DNA of 64,000 nt from Paenibacillus sp. FSL W8-0186 (lineage in GTDB: Bacteria > Bacillota > Bacilli > Paenibacillales > Paenibacillaceae), in NCBI RefSeq assembly GCF_037969765.1, contig NZ_CP150207.1, positions 5,401,501 to 5,465,500 on the forward strand, read 5' to 3'. Below the pieces are notes generated by a model, which worked only from the letters and a program-made list of their open reading frames with translations, was not told where the DNA came from and did not search any database. Positions within the stretch are counted from its first letter, which is position 1. Every line of letters begins with the position of its first letter. This document shows, piece after piece, positions 44,193-52,445 of the stretch. The position numbers and the translations under genes are program-made.

Positions 44193-44495
44193 TTAGCTAA
44201 TCGGACTATGGACCGTGACCAGCTTCGTTCCGTCTGGAAATGTCGCCTCTACTTGAATATCGTGAATCATTTCCGGAACGCCCTCCATCACATCGTCCGC
44301 GGTCAATATTTCCCGGCCCTTCTTCATGAGCTCAGCAACGGTTTTGCCGTCCCGGGCACCTTCCATAATTTCATAGGTAACCAGTGCTACCGCTTCCGGA
44401 TAGTTCAGTTTTAAGCCTCTGTTCTTTCGTCTCACTGCCAGGTCAGCGGCAACCACGATCATTAACTTCTCTTGTTCCCGATCGGATAGCTTCAT
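44193..44495 (-). CDS. ureA: Urease gamma subunit
   Basis: A 100-residue subunit: [38 protein letters not shown] and [18 protein letters not shown]. First enzyme subunit gene of the operon, 63 bases after the urea transporter gene. Confidence 0.97.
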   Translation of the reverse strand: MKLSDREQEKLMIVVAADLAVRRKNRGLKLNYPEAVALVTYEIMEGARDGKTVAELMKKGREILTADDVMEGVPEMIHDIQVEATFPDGTKLVTVHSPIS

Positions 44496-44558
44496 TTCGA
44501 TCCTCCTTCAAACCGTAAATTCAACAAACCTCATTATTTCCTGGATCTGGGTCAATAT

Positions 44559-45503
44559 TCAGGGCTTGTTCAACAGCTGCCTTCCGGCGATCATAACCCA
44601 AGTGACGAGCACAAAAGGCATCGTCAACGCCGGAAGCCCGTAGGGGTTAAGCCATGTTTCGATGCCTGCCGCAACCGGAACCGTAAGTATGGCGGCAAGC
44701 AGGCCTGCCGGGAAATTGTTCCCTCCCGCATGGCGGTAAGCAAATGACACCGCGAGCACTGCCAATACAGCATTAAAACCATAGAGCCCGGAATTCAGCA
44801 TCGTTATTTCTGCGCCTAGACCGTAGGCCGTTATTCCGCCAATTACCGTTCCGGCAATTGCATAAAGCCCCAGCCTCCAGCCAGCCACAAAAATGGCCAG
44901 AAGAATCAATATTCCGGACACCAGGCCCTCGACGAAATAAACTTGCCCAACGCCATTAATTAAGCCAGTGAGCCATTCGATCGTTCCTGCTTTAAGGTCT
45001 GGCTGCAGGCTAACGATATCCTGGGGTTGTATCTTCGCATTAAGATGGACCACGTTTAGATGAAAAGCAGCGAGCAGCCACATCCAGGTGAGGACAATAT
45101 AGGGAAAAGTAAGCACGGGCAGCCCAAAATGCCTCATCACATGCATAGCTGCGGCTGTGGCAAGCGCCGCCACGGCTGCCCCCGCAAGCGCGAACGCCCA
45201 TTTTGCGCTGCCATCCAGATATAGTGAGAACGCCAGCCCGGCTAACACTGAATTGTATCCAAACAATCCTTGAGCGGCCGTTGCCCTGTTCTTCCCTCCG
45301 CTGTACCCGATCCAAGTCCCTATCACCGAACAAGCCAGCGCGATCAGTCCCAACGGATAACTGGAAATGACAATAGCTGCTAGAACGATCAGTCCGGTAG
45401 CCGCGTTCTCGATTAACAAGACTTGAGATATTCCCCTGAAAACCGCCAGGACAAATAACTTGAAGTGACCATCTGGCTGGGCCTTTCGCTCAGTATTTTG
45501 CAT
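44559..45503 (-). CDS. Urea transporter (UT family)
   Basis: A 314-residue membrane protein built as an internal repeat: each half has an NA-rich helix pair (LLIENAATGLIVLAA in the first; YFVEGLVSGILILLA in the second) and a GYNSVLAGLA/GFNAVLAVLA motif. This is the bacterial UT-A/UT-B fold, a urea channel. It is the first gene of the urease operon, so the cell should take up and cut urea as a nitrogen source. GAGGGGACAGC precedes the ATG. Confidence 0.92.
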   Translation of the reverse strand: MQNTERKAQPDGHFKLFVLAVFRGISQVLLIENAATGLIVLAAIVISSYPLGLIALACSVIGTWIGYSGGKNRATAAQGLFGYNSVLAGLAFSLYLDGSAKWAFALAGAAVAALATAAAMHVMRHFGLPVLTFPYIVLTWMWLLAAFHLNVVHLNAKIQPQDIVSLQPDLKAGTIEWLTGLINGVGQVYFVEGLVSGILILLAIFVAGWRLGLYAIAGTVIGGITAYGLGAEITMLNSGLYGFNAVLAVLAVSFAYRHAGGNNFPAGLLAAILTVPVAAGIETWLNPYGLPALTMPFVLVTWVMIAGRQLLNKP

Positions 45504-45536
45504 GCTGTCCCCTCTATTTCAGTATTAATAGGACTA

Positions 45537-45564
45537 GTATGTACTTTGTCATATTTTTACATAC
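45537..45564. promoter_or_regulatory. Inverted repeat upstream of the urease operon
   Basis: GTATGTA-N14-TACATAC. Within it TGTCA-N5-TTACA resembles a GlnR/TnrA site, but the spacer is two bases shorter than the TGTNA-N7-TNACA consensus. Candidate nitrogen-control site only. Confidence 0.4.
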
Positions 45565-45610
45565 TCACTTTGCTCCTTGCTTGATTTGAGGCTTATCTTG
45601 CTCAAAATAA

Positions 45611-45636
45611 AAAAGACACCCTTTAGGGTGTCTTTT
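45611..45636 (-). terminator. Terminator after the papain-like hydrolase gene
   Basis: AAAAGACACCCT-TT-AGGGTGTCTTTT, a perfect 12-bp stem with A and T runs on both sides. Confidence 0.85.
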
Positions 45637-45684
45637 TCTATATTGCCTATTTACTTGAGGAAGCCCTGTAAATTTTCTTGGTGA

Positions 45685-46236
45685 TTAATCCTCACGGCAT
45701 TCCGGATCATAATCGCTTAGCTTTCCTTCGTAGATCAGCTGCAATCGGTCGCTCTGCCGAAAATCGTCCGGTGTTACGAGCGCCGGCAGCTTGTTCCACA
45801 GCTTAATGCCGGATCTGTCTAGAATTTCCGCAACAAATTGCGAGCAGAAATAAGAGTTGCTGAATTCTACAGGCTCCTTTAGCGCGATGCCGACCACGCC
45901 CAGAATGTTATATAAATACTTATTGCGGCTGCGGATGAAAATATGCAGGACCCGCTTCATTTTCTCGACTTCACGCTCGGATACCTTGAGCTCATAAAGA
46001 ACGCACGTCGTATTTGGATACTTGCTGAACGTGCCCGTCTTGATATCCTCCTTCACGAATCCCCCGTTGAGCGGATTATTCGGGCTCTTCCGCCCAAAGC
46101 TGTACAGCTCGGACAGCTCCCGGTTGAAGGATATAGATGCATGATTGTATGGGGCTCTCGTATACCCCTTGATCATCCTCGTAAAAAGCGTCCCGGTATT
46201 CGTAAGCAAAATAAAAACCGAACGATCATCTGCCAT
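45685..46236 (-). CDS. Permuted NlpC/P60 (YiiX/YycO-like) papain-fold hydrolase
   Basis: A 183-residue protein. His in APYNHASISF comes first and Cys in YFCSQFVAEIL later, the permuted order of the YaeF/YiiX C92 group. No signal peptide is visible, so it acts inside the cell. Family members attack peptide, amide or thioester bonds; lipid-related substrates have been proposed for the group. Divergent from a CdsA-like gene. Confidence 0.8.
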   Translation of the reverse strand: MADDRSVFILLTNTGTLFTRMIKGYTRAPYNHASISFNRELSELYSFGRKSPNNPLNGGFVKEDIKTGTFSKYPNTTCVLYELKVSEREVEKMKRVLHIFIRSRNKYLYNILGVVGIALKEPVEFSNSYFCSQFVAEILDRSGIKLWNKLPALVTPDDFRQSDRLQLIYEGKLSDYDPECRED

Positions 46237-46337
46237 TTACGAAATTCCCCTTATCAAAAATGAGTTGTTCCTTCATAATAACATATGATCGCCCCCTGGT
46301 GGGTCTTACGTCATGACAAGATGGATGGTGAAGGGCA

Positions 46338-47252
46338 ATGAACAGCTCGCTCATAACTTTAACCCTGATTTTTACTGCATTATTAGTCATTCAGGTTATC
46401 TATTATATCCTGAACAAAATACAGCCGGACAAAGATTACGGCGCCATCGGCTCCAAAATCAAAACCTGGTGGGGCATGTTCGTTATTTTTTGTCTGGCCA
46501 CTCTATTTAATCCGGTCGTTTCGCTGCTGTCCCTCATGGTGCTTACCTTCTTCGCGCTGAAGGAGTATTTCTCCATGATCCGCTCCAGAAAAGCCGACCG
46601 CCGATTGTATCTTTGGGCTTACTTGTCCATCCCGGTACAGTTTTACTGGATCTACATCGAGTGGTATGGGATGTTCATTATCTTTATCCCGATCTATGTG
46701 TTCCTATTCCTGCCGCTCCCGCGGCTGATCAACAAAGGAACAGTCGGCTTCCTGCGCAGCGTCAGCTCCACCCAATGGGGTCTCATGCTGATGGTATTCG
46801 GGCTTAGCCACCTGGCCTATTTCCAGTTTGCCACGCCGGAGTATGGCGCAGGGCTTGTGTTGTTCCTGGTCGTGCTGACCCAGTTGAATGACGTGGCCCA
46901 TCATGTGGCATCGCTGTATTTCGGCAAACGCAAAGTCGTTCCGACGGCCAATCCCTACCTGACCTGGGAAGGGTTTGCCTTCGCATTTCTGGTGACGACC
47001 GCAGCAGCCTATTTGATCCACCCCTACCTGACGCCGCTCGGCCCTGTGTTCGGAGTGTTCTCCGGCATGCTGATCAGCTTGAGCGGGTTCTTCGGCAGCT
47101 TAACGGTTTCGGTGCTGAAGCGGGATTTGCTCATCGGCGACGACAACAAGTTCGATGCGCTTAAAGAAAGCTACCTCAGCCGGGTTGATAGTCTAGCTTA
47201 TACTTCACCGGTGATTTTCCACGTGATTCGTTACTTTTTTGATTTCATGTAG
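46338..47252 (+). CDS. CdsA-like phosphatidate cytidylyltransferase, divergent
   Basis: A 304-residue protein with about eight membrane helices. The C-terminal part GSLTVSVLKRDLLIGDDNKF and the following SRVDSLAY align with the CdsA signature (S-x-x-K-R-x4-K-D-x...H-G-G-x-x-D-R), but the K-D and H-G-G pairs are replaced (GDDNKF, LKESYLS). So it may make CDP-diacylglycerol or use another alcohol acceptor. It is single here; the housekeeping cdsA next to uppS and dxr would be elsewhere. Confidence 0.75.
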   Translation: MNSSLITLTLIFTALLVIQVIYYILNKIQPDKDYGAIGSKIKTWWGMFVIFCLATLFNPVVSLLSLMVLTFFALKEYFSMIRSRKADRRLYLWAYLSIPVQFYWIYIEWYGMFIIFIPIYVFLFLPLPRLINKGTVGFLRSVSSTQWGLMLMVFGLSHLAYFQFATPEYGAGLVLFLVVLTQLNDVAHHVASLYFGKRKVVPTANPYLTWEGFAFAFLVTTAAAYLIHPYLTPLGPVFGVFSGMLISLSGFFGSLTVSVLKRDLLIGDDNKFDALKESYLSRVDSLAYTSPVIFHVIRYFFDFM

Positions 47253-47299
47253 CCTGTTAAATATTCAATCTTACTTTGAATGCCGAGGAGTTGTTTGCT

Positions 47300-48172
47300 G
47301 TGGAATTCTATATCGTTGATGTATTTGCAGAACAAAAATATCAAGGCAACCCGCTCGCCGTACTGCTGCCGGACCGGGAACTGACCACGGAGGAGATGCA
47401 GCAGATCGCCAAAGAGATCAACTTCTCGGAAACGACCTTCATTATGTCAGGCAAACAGAGGGACGGGGGATACCCTGTGCGCATTTTTACCCCGGATGTG
47501 GAAATACCCTTTGCGGGACATCCTTCGCTTGGAACGGCCTTTGTCATTCATCACCGCCTTGATCCGGATAAGAGCAGGCATATTCTCCTGAATCTTGGCG
47601 TGGGCCAAATTCCCGTCTCCTTTGCCGAAGGATCAGACAACGAGTTATGGATGAAGCAGCAGCAGCCTATATTCGGGGAGGCTATCGCTCCTTCCGTGAT
47701 CGCAGAGATACTCCAAATTTCTGTCGAGGACATCCAGACCGCCTACCCCATCCACGTATCCTCAACAGGGCTTCCATCCGTCATTGTCCCTTTAAAGACC
47801 CTGGATGCTGTGCGAAAATGCGAGGTTGACCCTAGGAAATATAAGGCCTTCCTCGAAAATATAGCGGATGCGAATCTGCTCGTGTTCTCCGAGGAGACCC
47901 TTCATGAGCAAAATGATTTGCATGTGCGGGTATTCGTCAATGACACGGGGTATTATGAAGATCCCGCTACCGGCAGTGCCAATGGGAATCTGGCAGGTTA
48001 CCTGTTAAAGCACGAATGTTTGCAAAAGAGCGTAATTCAGCTTCGTATCGAGCAGGGGTACGCCGCGGGGCGTCCTTCCCTTCTGCACATAGATGCCTCT
48101 AAGAATGGTGATGCTTACGACATCAATATCGGCGGGCGGGTATTCTTTGTCGCCAAAGGCGAATGGCTGTAG
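47300..48172 (+). CDS. PhzF-family isomerase
   Basis: About 290 residues from GTG 47300 (GAGGAG upstream). It has the two-fold DAP epimerase-like fold: VDVFAEQKYQGNPLAVLLPD, the catalytic Glu in INFSETTFI, FAGHPSLGTAFV, and DPATGSANGNLAGYL. PhzF itself isomerises a phenazine precursor, but most Firmicute members have other unknown substrates and no phenazine genes are near. It precedes the sigma-VOC gene on the same strand by 70 bases. Confidence 0.9.
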   Translation: MEFYIVDVFAEQKYQGNPLAVLLPDRELTTEEMQQIAKEINFSETTFIMSGKQRDGGYPVRIFTPDVEIPFAGHPSLGTAFVIHHRLDPDKSRHILLNLGVGQIPVSFAEGSDNELWMKQQQPIFGEAIAPSVIAEILQISVEDIQTAYPIHVSSTGLPSVIVPLKTLDAVRKCEVDPRKYKAFLENIADANLLVFSEETLHEQNDLHVRVFVNDTGYYEDPATGSANGNLAGYLLKHECLQKSVIQLRIEQGYAAGRPSLLHIDASKNGDAYDINIGGRVFFVAKGEWL

Positions 48173-48242
48173 CACCTCCGCCGCGAAGTGCGGCTATAGC
48201 AGGAAATGGAGGAGCCATGATCAAGCAAAGGAGGGTGATCTC

Positions 48243-49175
48243 GTGACCGAAGAAATTTATCCATCCGATAAGCAGCTGGCAGCAAGCGCAGCTGAAGGTG
48301 ATTTTGAAGCATTCCGGGCGATTGTGGGCCGCTATTCCAAAGCCCTTCTATCTGTGGCCTACAGCATATTGGGAGATTACCACGAAGCCCAGGATGCCGT
48401 TCAAGAAACCTTTGTGAAATGCTATCAAAACTTACATAATTTAAAAGACCCCTCCAGGCTAGGCAGCTGGCTGTACTCCATCGCTTACCGAACAAGTCTT
48501 GATTTTACTAGAAAGAAACACAAACTCCTTCCTTTTGACGAGGCCACCGCCCCAAAATTGGACAACGTTCATTCCTGGCTGGACCAACACGCCGTTCAAG
48601 AATCGGTCTGGGCTGCCTTGCAAACATTAGAGGAAAAAAGCAAATCCGCTATCGTTCTTTATTACTTAAACCAATGGCCGATGAAAGACATCGCCCCATT
48701 TCTCGATTTATCCATAGCTGCTGTGGAAAGCCGTATTCGCCGGGCCCGGGAGGTGCTTAAACTCCATCTTGCCACTGATTTCGAGTCTTATTTCCGTCCA
48801 TATCAGCGGGATCACCGTTTCGAACAAATGGTTTGCGAACAAGCTTTGAAACGGACAGGCCATTTCTATATTCCGGTCTCAAATAAAAAGCAAACAGCAA
48901 ACTGGTTCTTCCACCACTTCCATCTAGAACGCAGCAGCCACGGAAATTTGCTGCTCGAATCCGGTCATGAACTATATTTATTGGAATCGGAGAGCCACTC
49001 GCCCAGAGAGATTCCCTTGCTAACCTTCTCCGTATCTGACGCTAAAGCATTATGGCTTAAACTCACAAGCAGCGGTGTGCAGACGGAGCCCATTGCGGCA
49101 GACGATCTATTCGGAAAGTCGTTTGTCTTCCATGACCCGGACGGGAACAAATTCAACGCTGTAGAAATTGTGTAA
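48243..49175 (+). CDS. ECF sigma factor fused to a C-terminal VOC domain
   Basis: 310 residues from GTG 48243 (GGAGGGTGATC upstream). Sigma region 2 (about 20-90: AYSILGDYHEAQDAVQETFV, then WLYSIAYRTSLDFTRKK) and region 4 (about 115-170: MKDIAPFLDLSIAAVESRI) are complete. Residues about 200-310 form a VOC (glyoxalase-like) domain ending FHDPDGNKFNAVEIV. No anti-sigma gene is adjacent; the VOC domain may sense a small molecule or inhibit the sigma part directly. A separate VOC gene with the same DPDGNKFN motif follows 80 bases later. The fusion is in one uninterrupted frame. Confidence 0.85.
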   Translation: MTEEIYPSDKQLAASAAEGDFEAFRAIVGRYSKALLSVAYSILGDYHEAQDAVQETFVKCYQNLHNLKDPSRLGSWLYSIAYRTSLDFTRKKHKLLPFDEATAPKLDNVHSWLDQHAVQESVWAALQTLEEKSKSAIVLYYLNQWPMKDIAPFLDLSIAAVESRIRRAREVLKLHLATDFESYFRPYQRDHRFEQMVCEQALKRTGHFYIPVSNKKQTANWFFHHFHLERSSHGNLLLESGHELYLLESESHSPREIPLLTFSVSDAKALWLKLTSSGVQTEPIAADDLFGKSFVFHDPDGNKFNAVEIV

Positions 49176-49255
49176 GATTGTATTTCTCTTGTGACGGATT
49201 TCATCTATATGCATCGTCTATTTACTGAAACTACAAAACAAGAGGTGAATAACGG

Positions 49256-49705
49256 ATGGAACAACAGAAAATGCGGAAGCTAGAAAGCCGTAAGGCCGAG
49301 CAGAAGCCGATGCTCAAGAGGGTGCTCTGCAACTATTTGCCCGTATCCGATTTGGAGCTTGCAGCAAAATGGTATACGGAGATTTTCGGATTAGAGCTGA
49401 AGAGGCGCGACCCTGGCGGTGCGATTCTCGTCTTAGGAGATGGCCAGTGGCTGTTTTTGCTGGAGACGACAGAGAAAAGAACCGCTAATTTTGTCACCAG
49501 TCAATGGGACGGAAATGAAAAAACATATGAAATGTTCTCCTTAACCTTTGAAGTCGAGAACATTGTCGAACTCCACAAGAAGCTTCGGGACAACGGTGTC
49601 GAGGTTGAGCCCCTGATGGACCTTGACAGCTGCGGTCTGCAGTTTAAATTTAAAGACCCTGACGGCAACAAATTTAACGTATGGCAAGACCCCGCAACCG
49701 CATAA
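49256..49705 (+). CDS. VOC-superfamily protein next to the sigma-VOC gene
   Basis: A 149-residue VOC protein: NYLPVSDLELAAKWYTEIFG in the first half and FEVENIVELHKKLRDNGVEV plus FKDPDGNKFNVWQDP in the second. It shares its end motif with the VOC domain of the sigma factor, so the two may share a ligand or a common origin by duplication. AGAGGTGAATAACGG precedes the ATG. Function unknown. Confidence 0.85.
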   Translation: MEQQKMRKLESRKAEQKPMLKRVLCNYLPVSDLELAAKWYTEIFGLELKRRDPGGAILVLGDGQWLFLLETTEKRTANFVTSQWDGNEKTYEMFSLTFEVENIVELHKKLRDNGVEVEPLMDLDSCGLQFKFKDPDGNKFNVWQDPATA

Positions 49706-49744
49706 TGAAATGAGCTGCTAGCAAAATGTTTGACCTCCAAACAG

Positions 49745-49784
49745 AAAGACAGTCCTCTACCTGATCGTGTAAGGGACTGTCTTT
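49745..49784. terminator. Bidirectional terminator between VOC and hxlB genes
   Basis: AAAGACAGTCC-N18-GGACTGTCTTT, perfect 11-bp arms, A/T-rich on both sides. Confidence 0.8.
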
Positions 49785-49797
49785 ATTCTGTTTGTGA

Positions 49798-50394
49798 CTA
49801 TTCCAAATTAGCATGATTCCCGTACATCTTGTGGCCGCTAAGCTCCTGCTTGTCCATCAGCGCCAAAATAACGGCATCGCATGCCAGCAGCAGCAGCTGT
49901 TCAAATAATGAACCCATCGGCTGAACCGTTACTGTTGCTGGTCCATTGGTTTCTGCCTTGTCGGCTTGATCCTTCGGCGCCCCAGGCAGCTTCACCATGA
50001 AATCTGCCAGTCGGCCAAGGGTTGAATCTGGAGAGAGCGTCAGCACTCCTACCGCAGCTTCTAGGCTCCGCGCCTTTTCTGCCATAGGCACGAGCGATCG
50101 CGTCTCACCCGAGCCTGAACCGATCAAGAGCAGATCGTCTTTACCCAAGCTCCGGGTAACCGTCTCTCCCACGACATACACCTCTAATCCAAGGTGCATC
50201 AGCCGCATGGCGAAGGCCCGCATCATCAGCCCAGAACGGCCTGCCCCGGCTACAAAAATGCGTCCCGCCGATAGAATAGTTGCGGCCAACTGATCCAGCT
50301 GCTCTGCAGCGATTTCATTCGCAGCTTGGTCCAATTCGGACATGATCGCGGCCAGATTACGATGACTACTAGCATTGCTGACCATATTCACCAC
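49798..50394 (-). CDS. hxlB: 6-phospho-3-hexuloisomerase (HxlB)
   Basis: A 198-residue SIS-domain enzyme: FVAGAGRSGLMMRAFAMRLMH, LLIGSGSGETRSLV and QPMGSLFEQLLLL. It turns 3-hexulose-6-phosphate into fructose-6-phosphate in the ribulose monophosphate pathway. The GTG at 50394 shares one base with the hxlA stop (TAGTG); an ATG at 50385 is another possible start. Ends with HANLE like the Bacillus enzyme. Confidence 0.95.
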   Translation of the reverse strand: MVNMVSNASSHRNLAAIMSELDQAANEIAAEQLDQLAATILSAGRIFVAGAGRSGLMMRAFAMRLMHLGLEVYVVGETVTRSLGKDDLLLIGSGSGETRSLVPMAEKARSLEAAVGVLTLSPDSTLGRLADFMVKLPGAPKDQADKAETNGPATVTVQPMGSLFEQLLLLACDAVILALMDKQELSGHKMYGNHANLE

Positions 50395-51026
50395 TACCCC
50401 TGCTTAATCAATTTCTGCATCTCAGCGGCTGCGGCGGCCAAGTCGGCTTGTCCGGTAATTCCTCCGCCTACAATGACCAAGTCAGGTTTAACGGCGATGA
50501 CTTCTGGCAATGTGGCCAGCTTAATGCCGCCAGCAACGGCGACCTTGGCGTTCTTCACGACGGACTTGATCGTGCGAAGATCCTCGAAGGAGTTCTGTCC
50601 TTCCGCTTGAAGGTCATACCCCGTGTGGACGCAAATATAATCTACACCAAAGGCATCAATTTGCGCAGTCCGCTCCGCCAGATTCTTCACAGCGATCATG
50701 TCGACCAGGATTTGCTTGCCCTGCTTTTTCGCTTCCGCAACCGCTCCCTGGATACTCGCATCCTCGGCAACGCCCAGAATCGTTACGATATCTGCTCCCG
50801 CCTCAGCCGCCTTCATCACTTCATAACCTGCCGCATCCATGATCTTCAAATCCGCAAGCACAGTAACGTTAGGAAAGGCCTCTTTCAACGCCTTTACCGC
50901 ATGCAGGCCTTCATTGATAATGATCGGGGTTCCGATCTCCACTATATCCACATACTGCTCCACTTGCTTGACGACTTCGATGGCCCCTGGAATACCGACC
51001 AGGTCCAAGGCTAGTTGTAATTTCAT
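50394..51026 (-). CDS. hxlA: 3-hexulose-6-phosphate synthase (HxlA)
   Basis: A 210-residue OMP decarboxylase-fold barrel: MKLQLALDLVGIPGAIEVVK, DLKIMDAAGYEV and AVAGGIKLATLPEV. It joins formaldehyde to ribulose-5-phosphate, mainly for detoxification in Bacilli. Operon with hxlB. Its upstream region carries two GTTAC motifs on the minus strand that may be HxlR sites. Confidence 0.95.
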   Translation of the reverse strand: MKLQLALDLVGIPGAIEVVKQVEQYVDIVEIGTPIIINEGLHAVKALKEAFPNVTVLADLKIMDAAGYEVMKAAEAGADIVTILGVAEDASIQGAVAEAKKQGKQILVDMIAVKNLAERTAQIDAFGVDYICVHTGYDLQAEGQNSFEDLRTIKSVVKNAKVAVAGGIKLATLPEVIAVKPDLVIVGGGITGQADLAAAAAEMQKLIKQG

Positions 51027-51149
51027 TTATGATTGCTCCTTTAAGGGTAAGTTTTAATACGACACCCCTTATTCTAAGCATTTCACCCATAAATAAAAGT
51101 ACGCACTTTCATGTAACTAGTACCCATTTGGTAACCATGCCAAGCCCGT

Positions 51150-51488
51150 TTAGTCTGATTTTCGCAGTTCTTTTTCCTTCTCTAAATGCTTCTCTCCCCA
51201 ACGAGACATCACATTCAGCAGTTCCTTCACGGTTAACCCGTATTCGGTCAAAGAATACTCGACCTTGGGCGGAACCTGGTCATACACTTTCCGATTGATG
51301 ATGGCGTCTTCCTCTAATTCACGCAGCTGCTGCGTCAACATTTTTTGTGTAATTTGCGGCATTTCTCGTCTCAATTCTCCAAAGCGGTGCGTGCCTTCCG
51401 TCAGGTGGCATAGAATCACGGGCTTCCATTTCCCGCCGATTACCTTCAAGGTCAGCTCCACCGTTTCTTTAAAATGCTGGTCACCCAA
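51150..51488 (-). CDS. hxlR: HxlR-family regulator
   Basis: A 112-residue winged-helix protein: VIGGKWKPVILCHLTEGTHR, FGELRREMPQITQKMLTQQL and VYDQVPPKVEYSLTEYG. TTG start with AAAGGAG upstream. It should activate hxlAB when formaldehyde is present. Unlike B. subtilis, where hxlR is divergent, it lies upstream on the same strand. The Cys in CHLTEG is the conserved residue known to react with formaldehyde. Confidence 0.92.
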   Translation of the reverse strand: MGDQHFKETVELTLKVIGGKWKPVILCHLTEGTHRFGELRREMPQITQKMLTQQLRELEEDAIINRKVYDQVPPKVEYSLTEYGLTVKELLNVMSRWGEKHLEKEKELRKSD

Positions 51489-51707
51489 AGCGAGTAACTC
51501 CTTTCCTGATGGATCTTAAAAGAGGATACCGCATTGTCATTTAGGAAGTAAAGCCGCCCCTCCTGCGGCGTTTGACGATTAACTCAGATACTCCCCTATT
51601 TTTAATAGGATATCCGCTCCTTGGTGGATATGCCGTTACTCTTCTAATTCGTGTACATAATGTAGAGTAAGTTGCTATTCATCAACACGGATAGGAGGAG
51701 CGATGTA

Positions 51708-52445
51708 ATGGGATCTGAACAGAAGAACAAGGCAAAGCAGCAGGGGGTTTCCATCATTACCTGCACAAAGCGCCACAATTCTATAAACAACCTGTTTCAA
51801 AATTACATTCGGCAGCGCCATCCGAAAAAGGAACTTATCATTATTGTAAACAACGATAGCATACCGCTTGAGCCATATCAGCGTTTAGCCAAGAAAAACC
51901 CGAGCATCCGCGTCTACCGTATGGCTGGCCGCGAATCTCTCGGTGCTTGCCTAAATTATGCATTCAGTAAAACAAAGTACAGCTACATCGCCAAGTTCGA
52001 TGATGACGACTATTACGCACCTTACTATTTAAAAGACAGCCTGCAGGCATTACAAAAAGCGAATGCGGATGTTGTAGGCAAGCGTGCCCACTATATGTAC
52101 TTAAACGGTGCTAAAACTTTGATTCTGCGTTTTGACCAGGATGAGAATAGACCGGTCGCTAAACTTCCCGGCGCTACGCTGTTCATGAAAAGGAACGTGT
52201 TGAACAAAGTGCGGTTTCCCCATCAGAACGTAGGGGAGGACGATCTTTTTTGCCTCAGGAGCAAAAAGCAGGGGTACAAGGTCTACTCCGCAGGAAAATA
52301 TAATTTTGTCGCCATCCGCCAAAAAAACTCAGCCAGCCATACCTGGATCATCAGCGATAAAAAGCTTCTCTCTCACCATAAAAGAATCCCCAATGTCCAA
52401 AATTACAAGAAGTTCGTGCAGCGTACGCCAAAGGATGCTCCATAA
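51708..52445 (+). CDS. Family 2 glycosyltransferase, first of a tandem pair
   Basis: About 245 residues from ATG 51708 with TAGGAGGAG upstream. GT-A fold: GVSIITCTKRHNSINNLFQN, KKELIIIVNN, and the metal-binding AKFDDDDYYAPYYL. The end has GEDDLFCL in the acceptor/base position. It overlaps the next gene in TAATG. Donor and acceptor unknown; such pairs occur in surface or spore polysaccharide synthesis. Confidence 0.85.
   Translation: MGSEQKNKAKQQGVSIITCTKRHNSINNLFQNYIRQRHPKKELIIIVNNDSIPLEPYQRLAKKNPSIRVYRMAGRESLGACLNYAFSKTKYSYIAKFDDDDYYAPYYLKDSLQALQKANADVVGKRAHYMYLNGAKTLILRFDQDENRPVAKLPGATLFMKRNVLNKVRFPHQNVGEDDLFCLRSKKQGYKVYSAGKYNFVAIRQKNSASHTWIISDKKLLSHHKRIPNVQNYKKFVQRTPKDAP

Noticed and set aside
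47300-48172. Phenazine biosynthesis
   Set aside because: Only a PhzF-family protein is present; no other phz gene is in the window.
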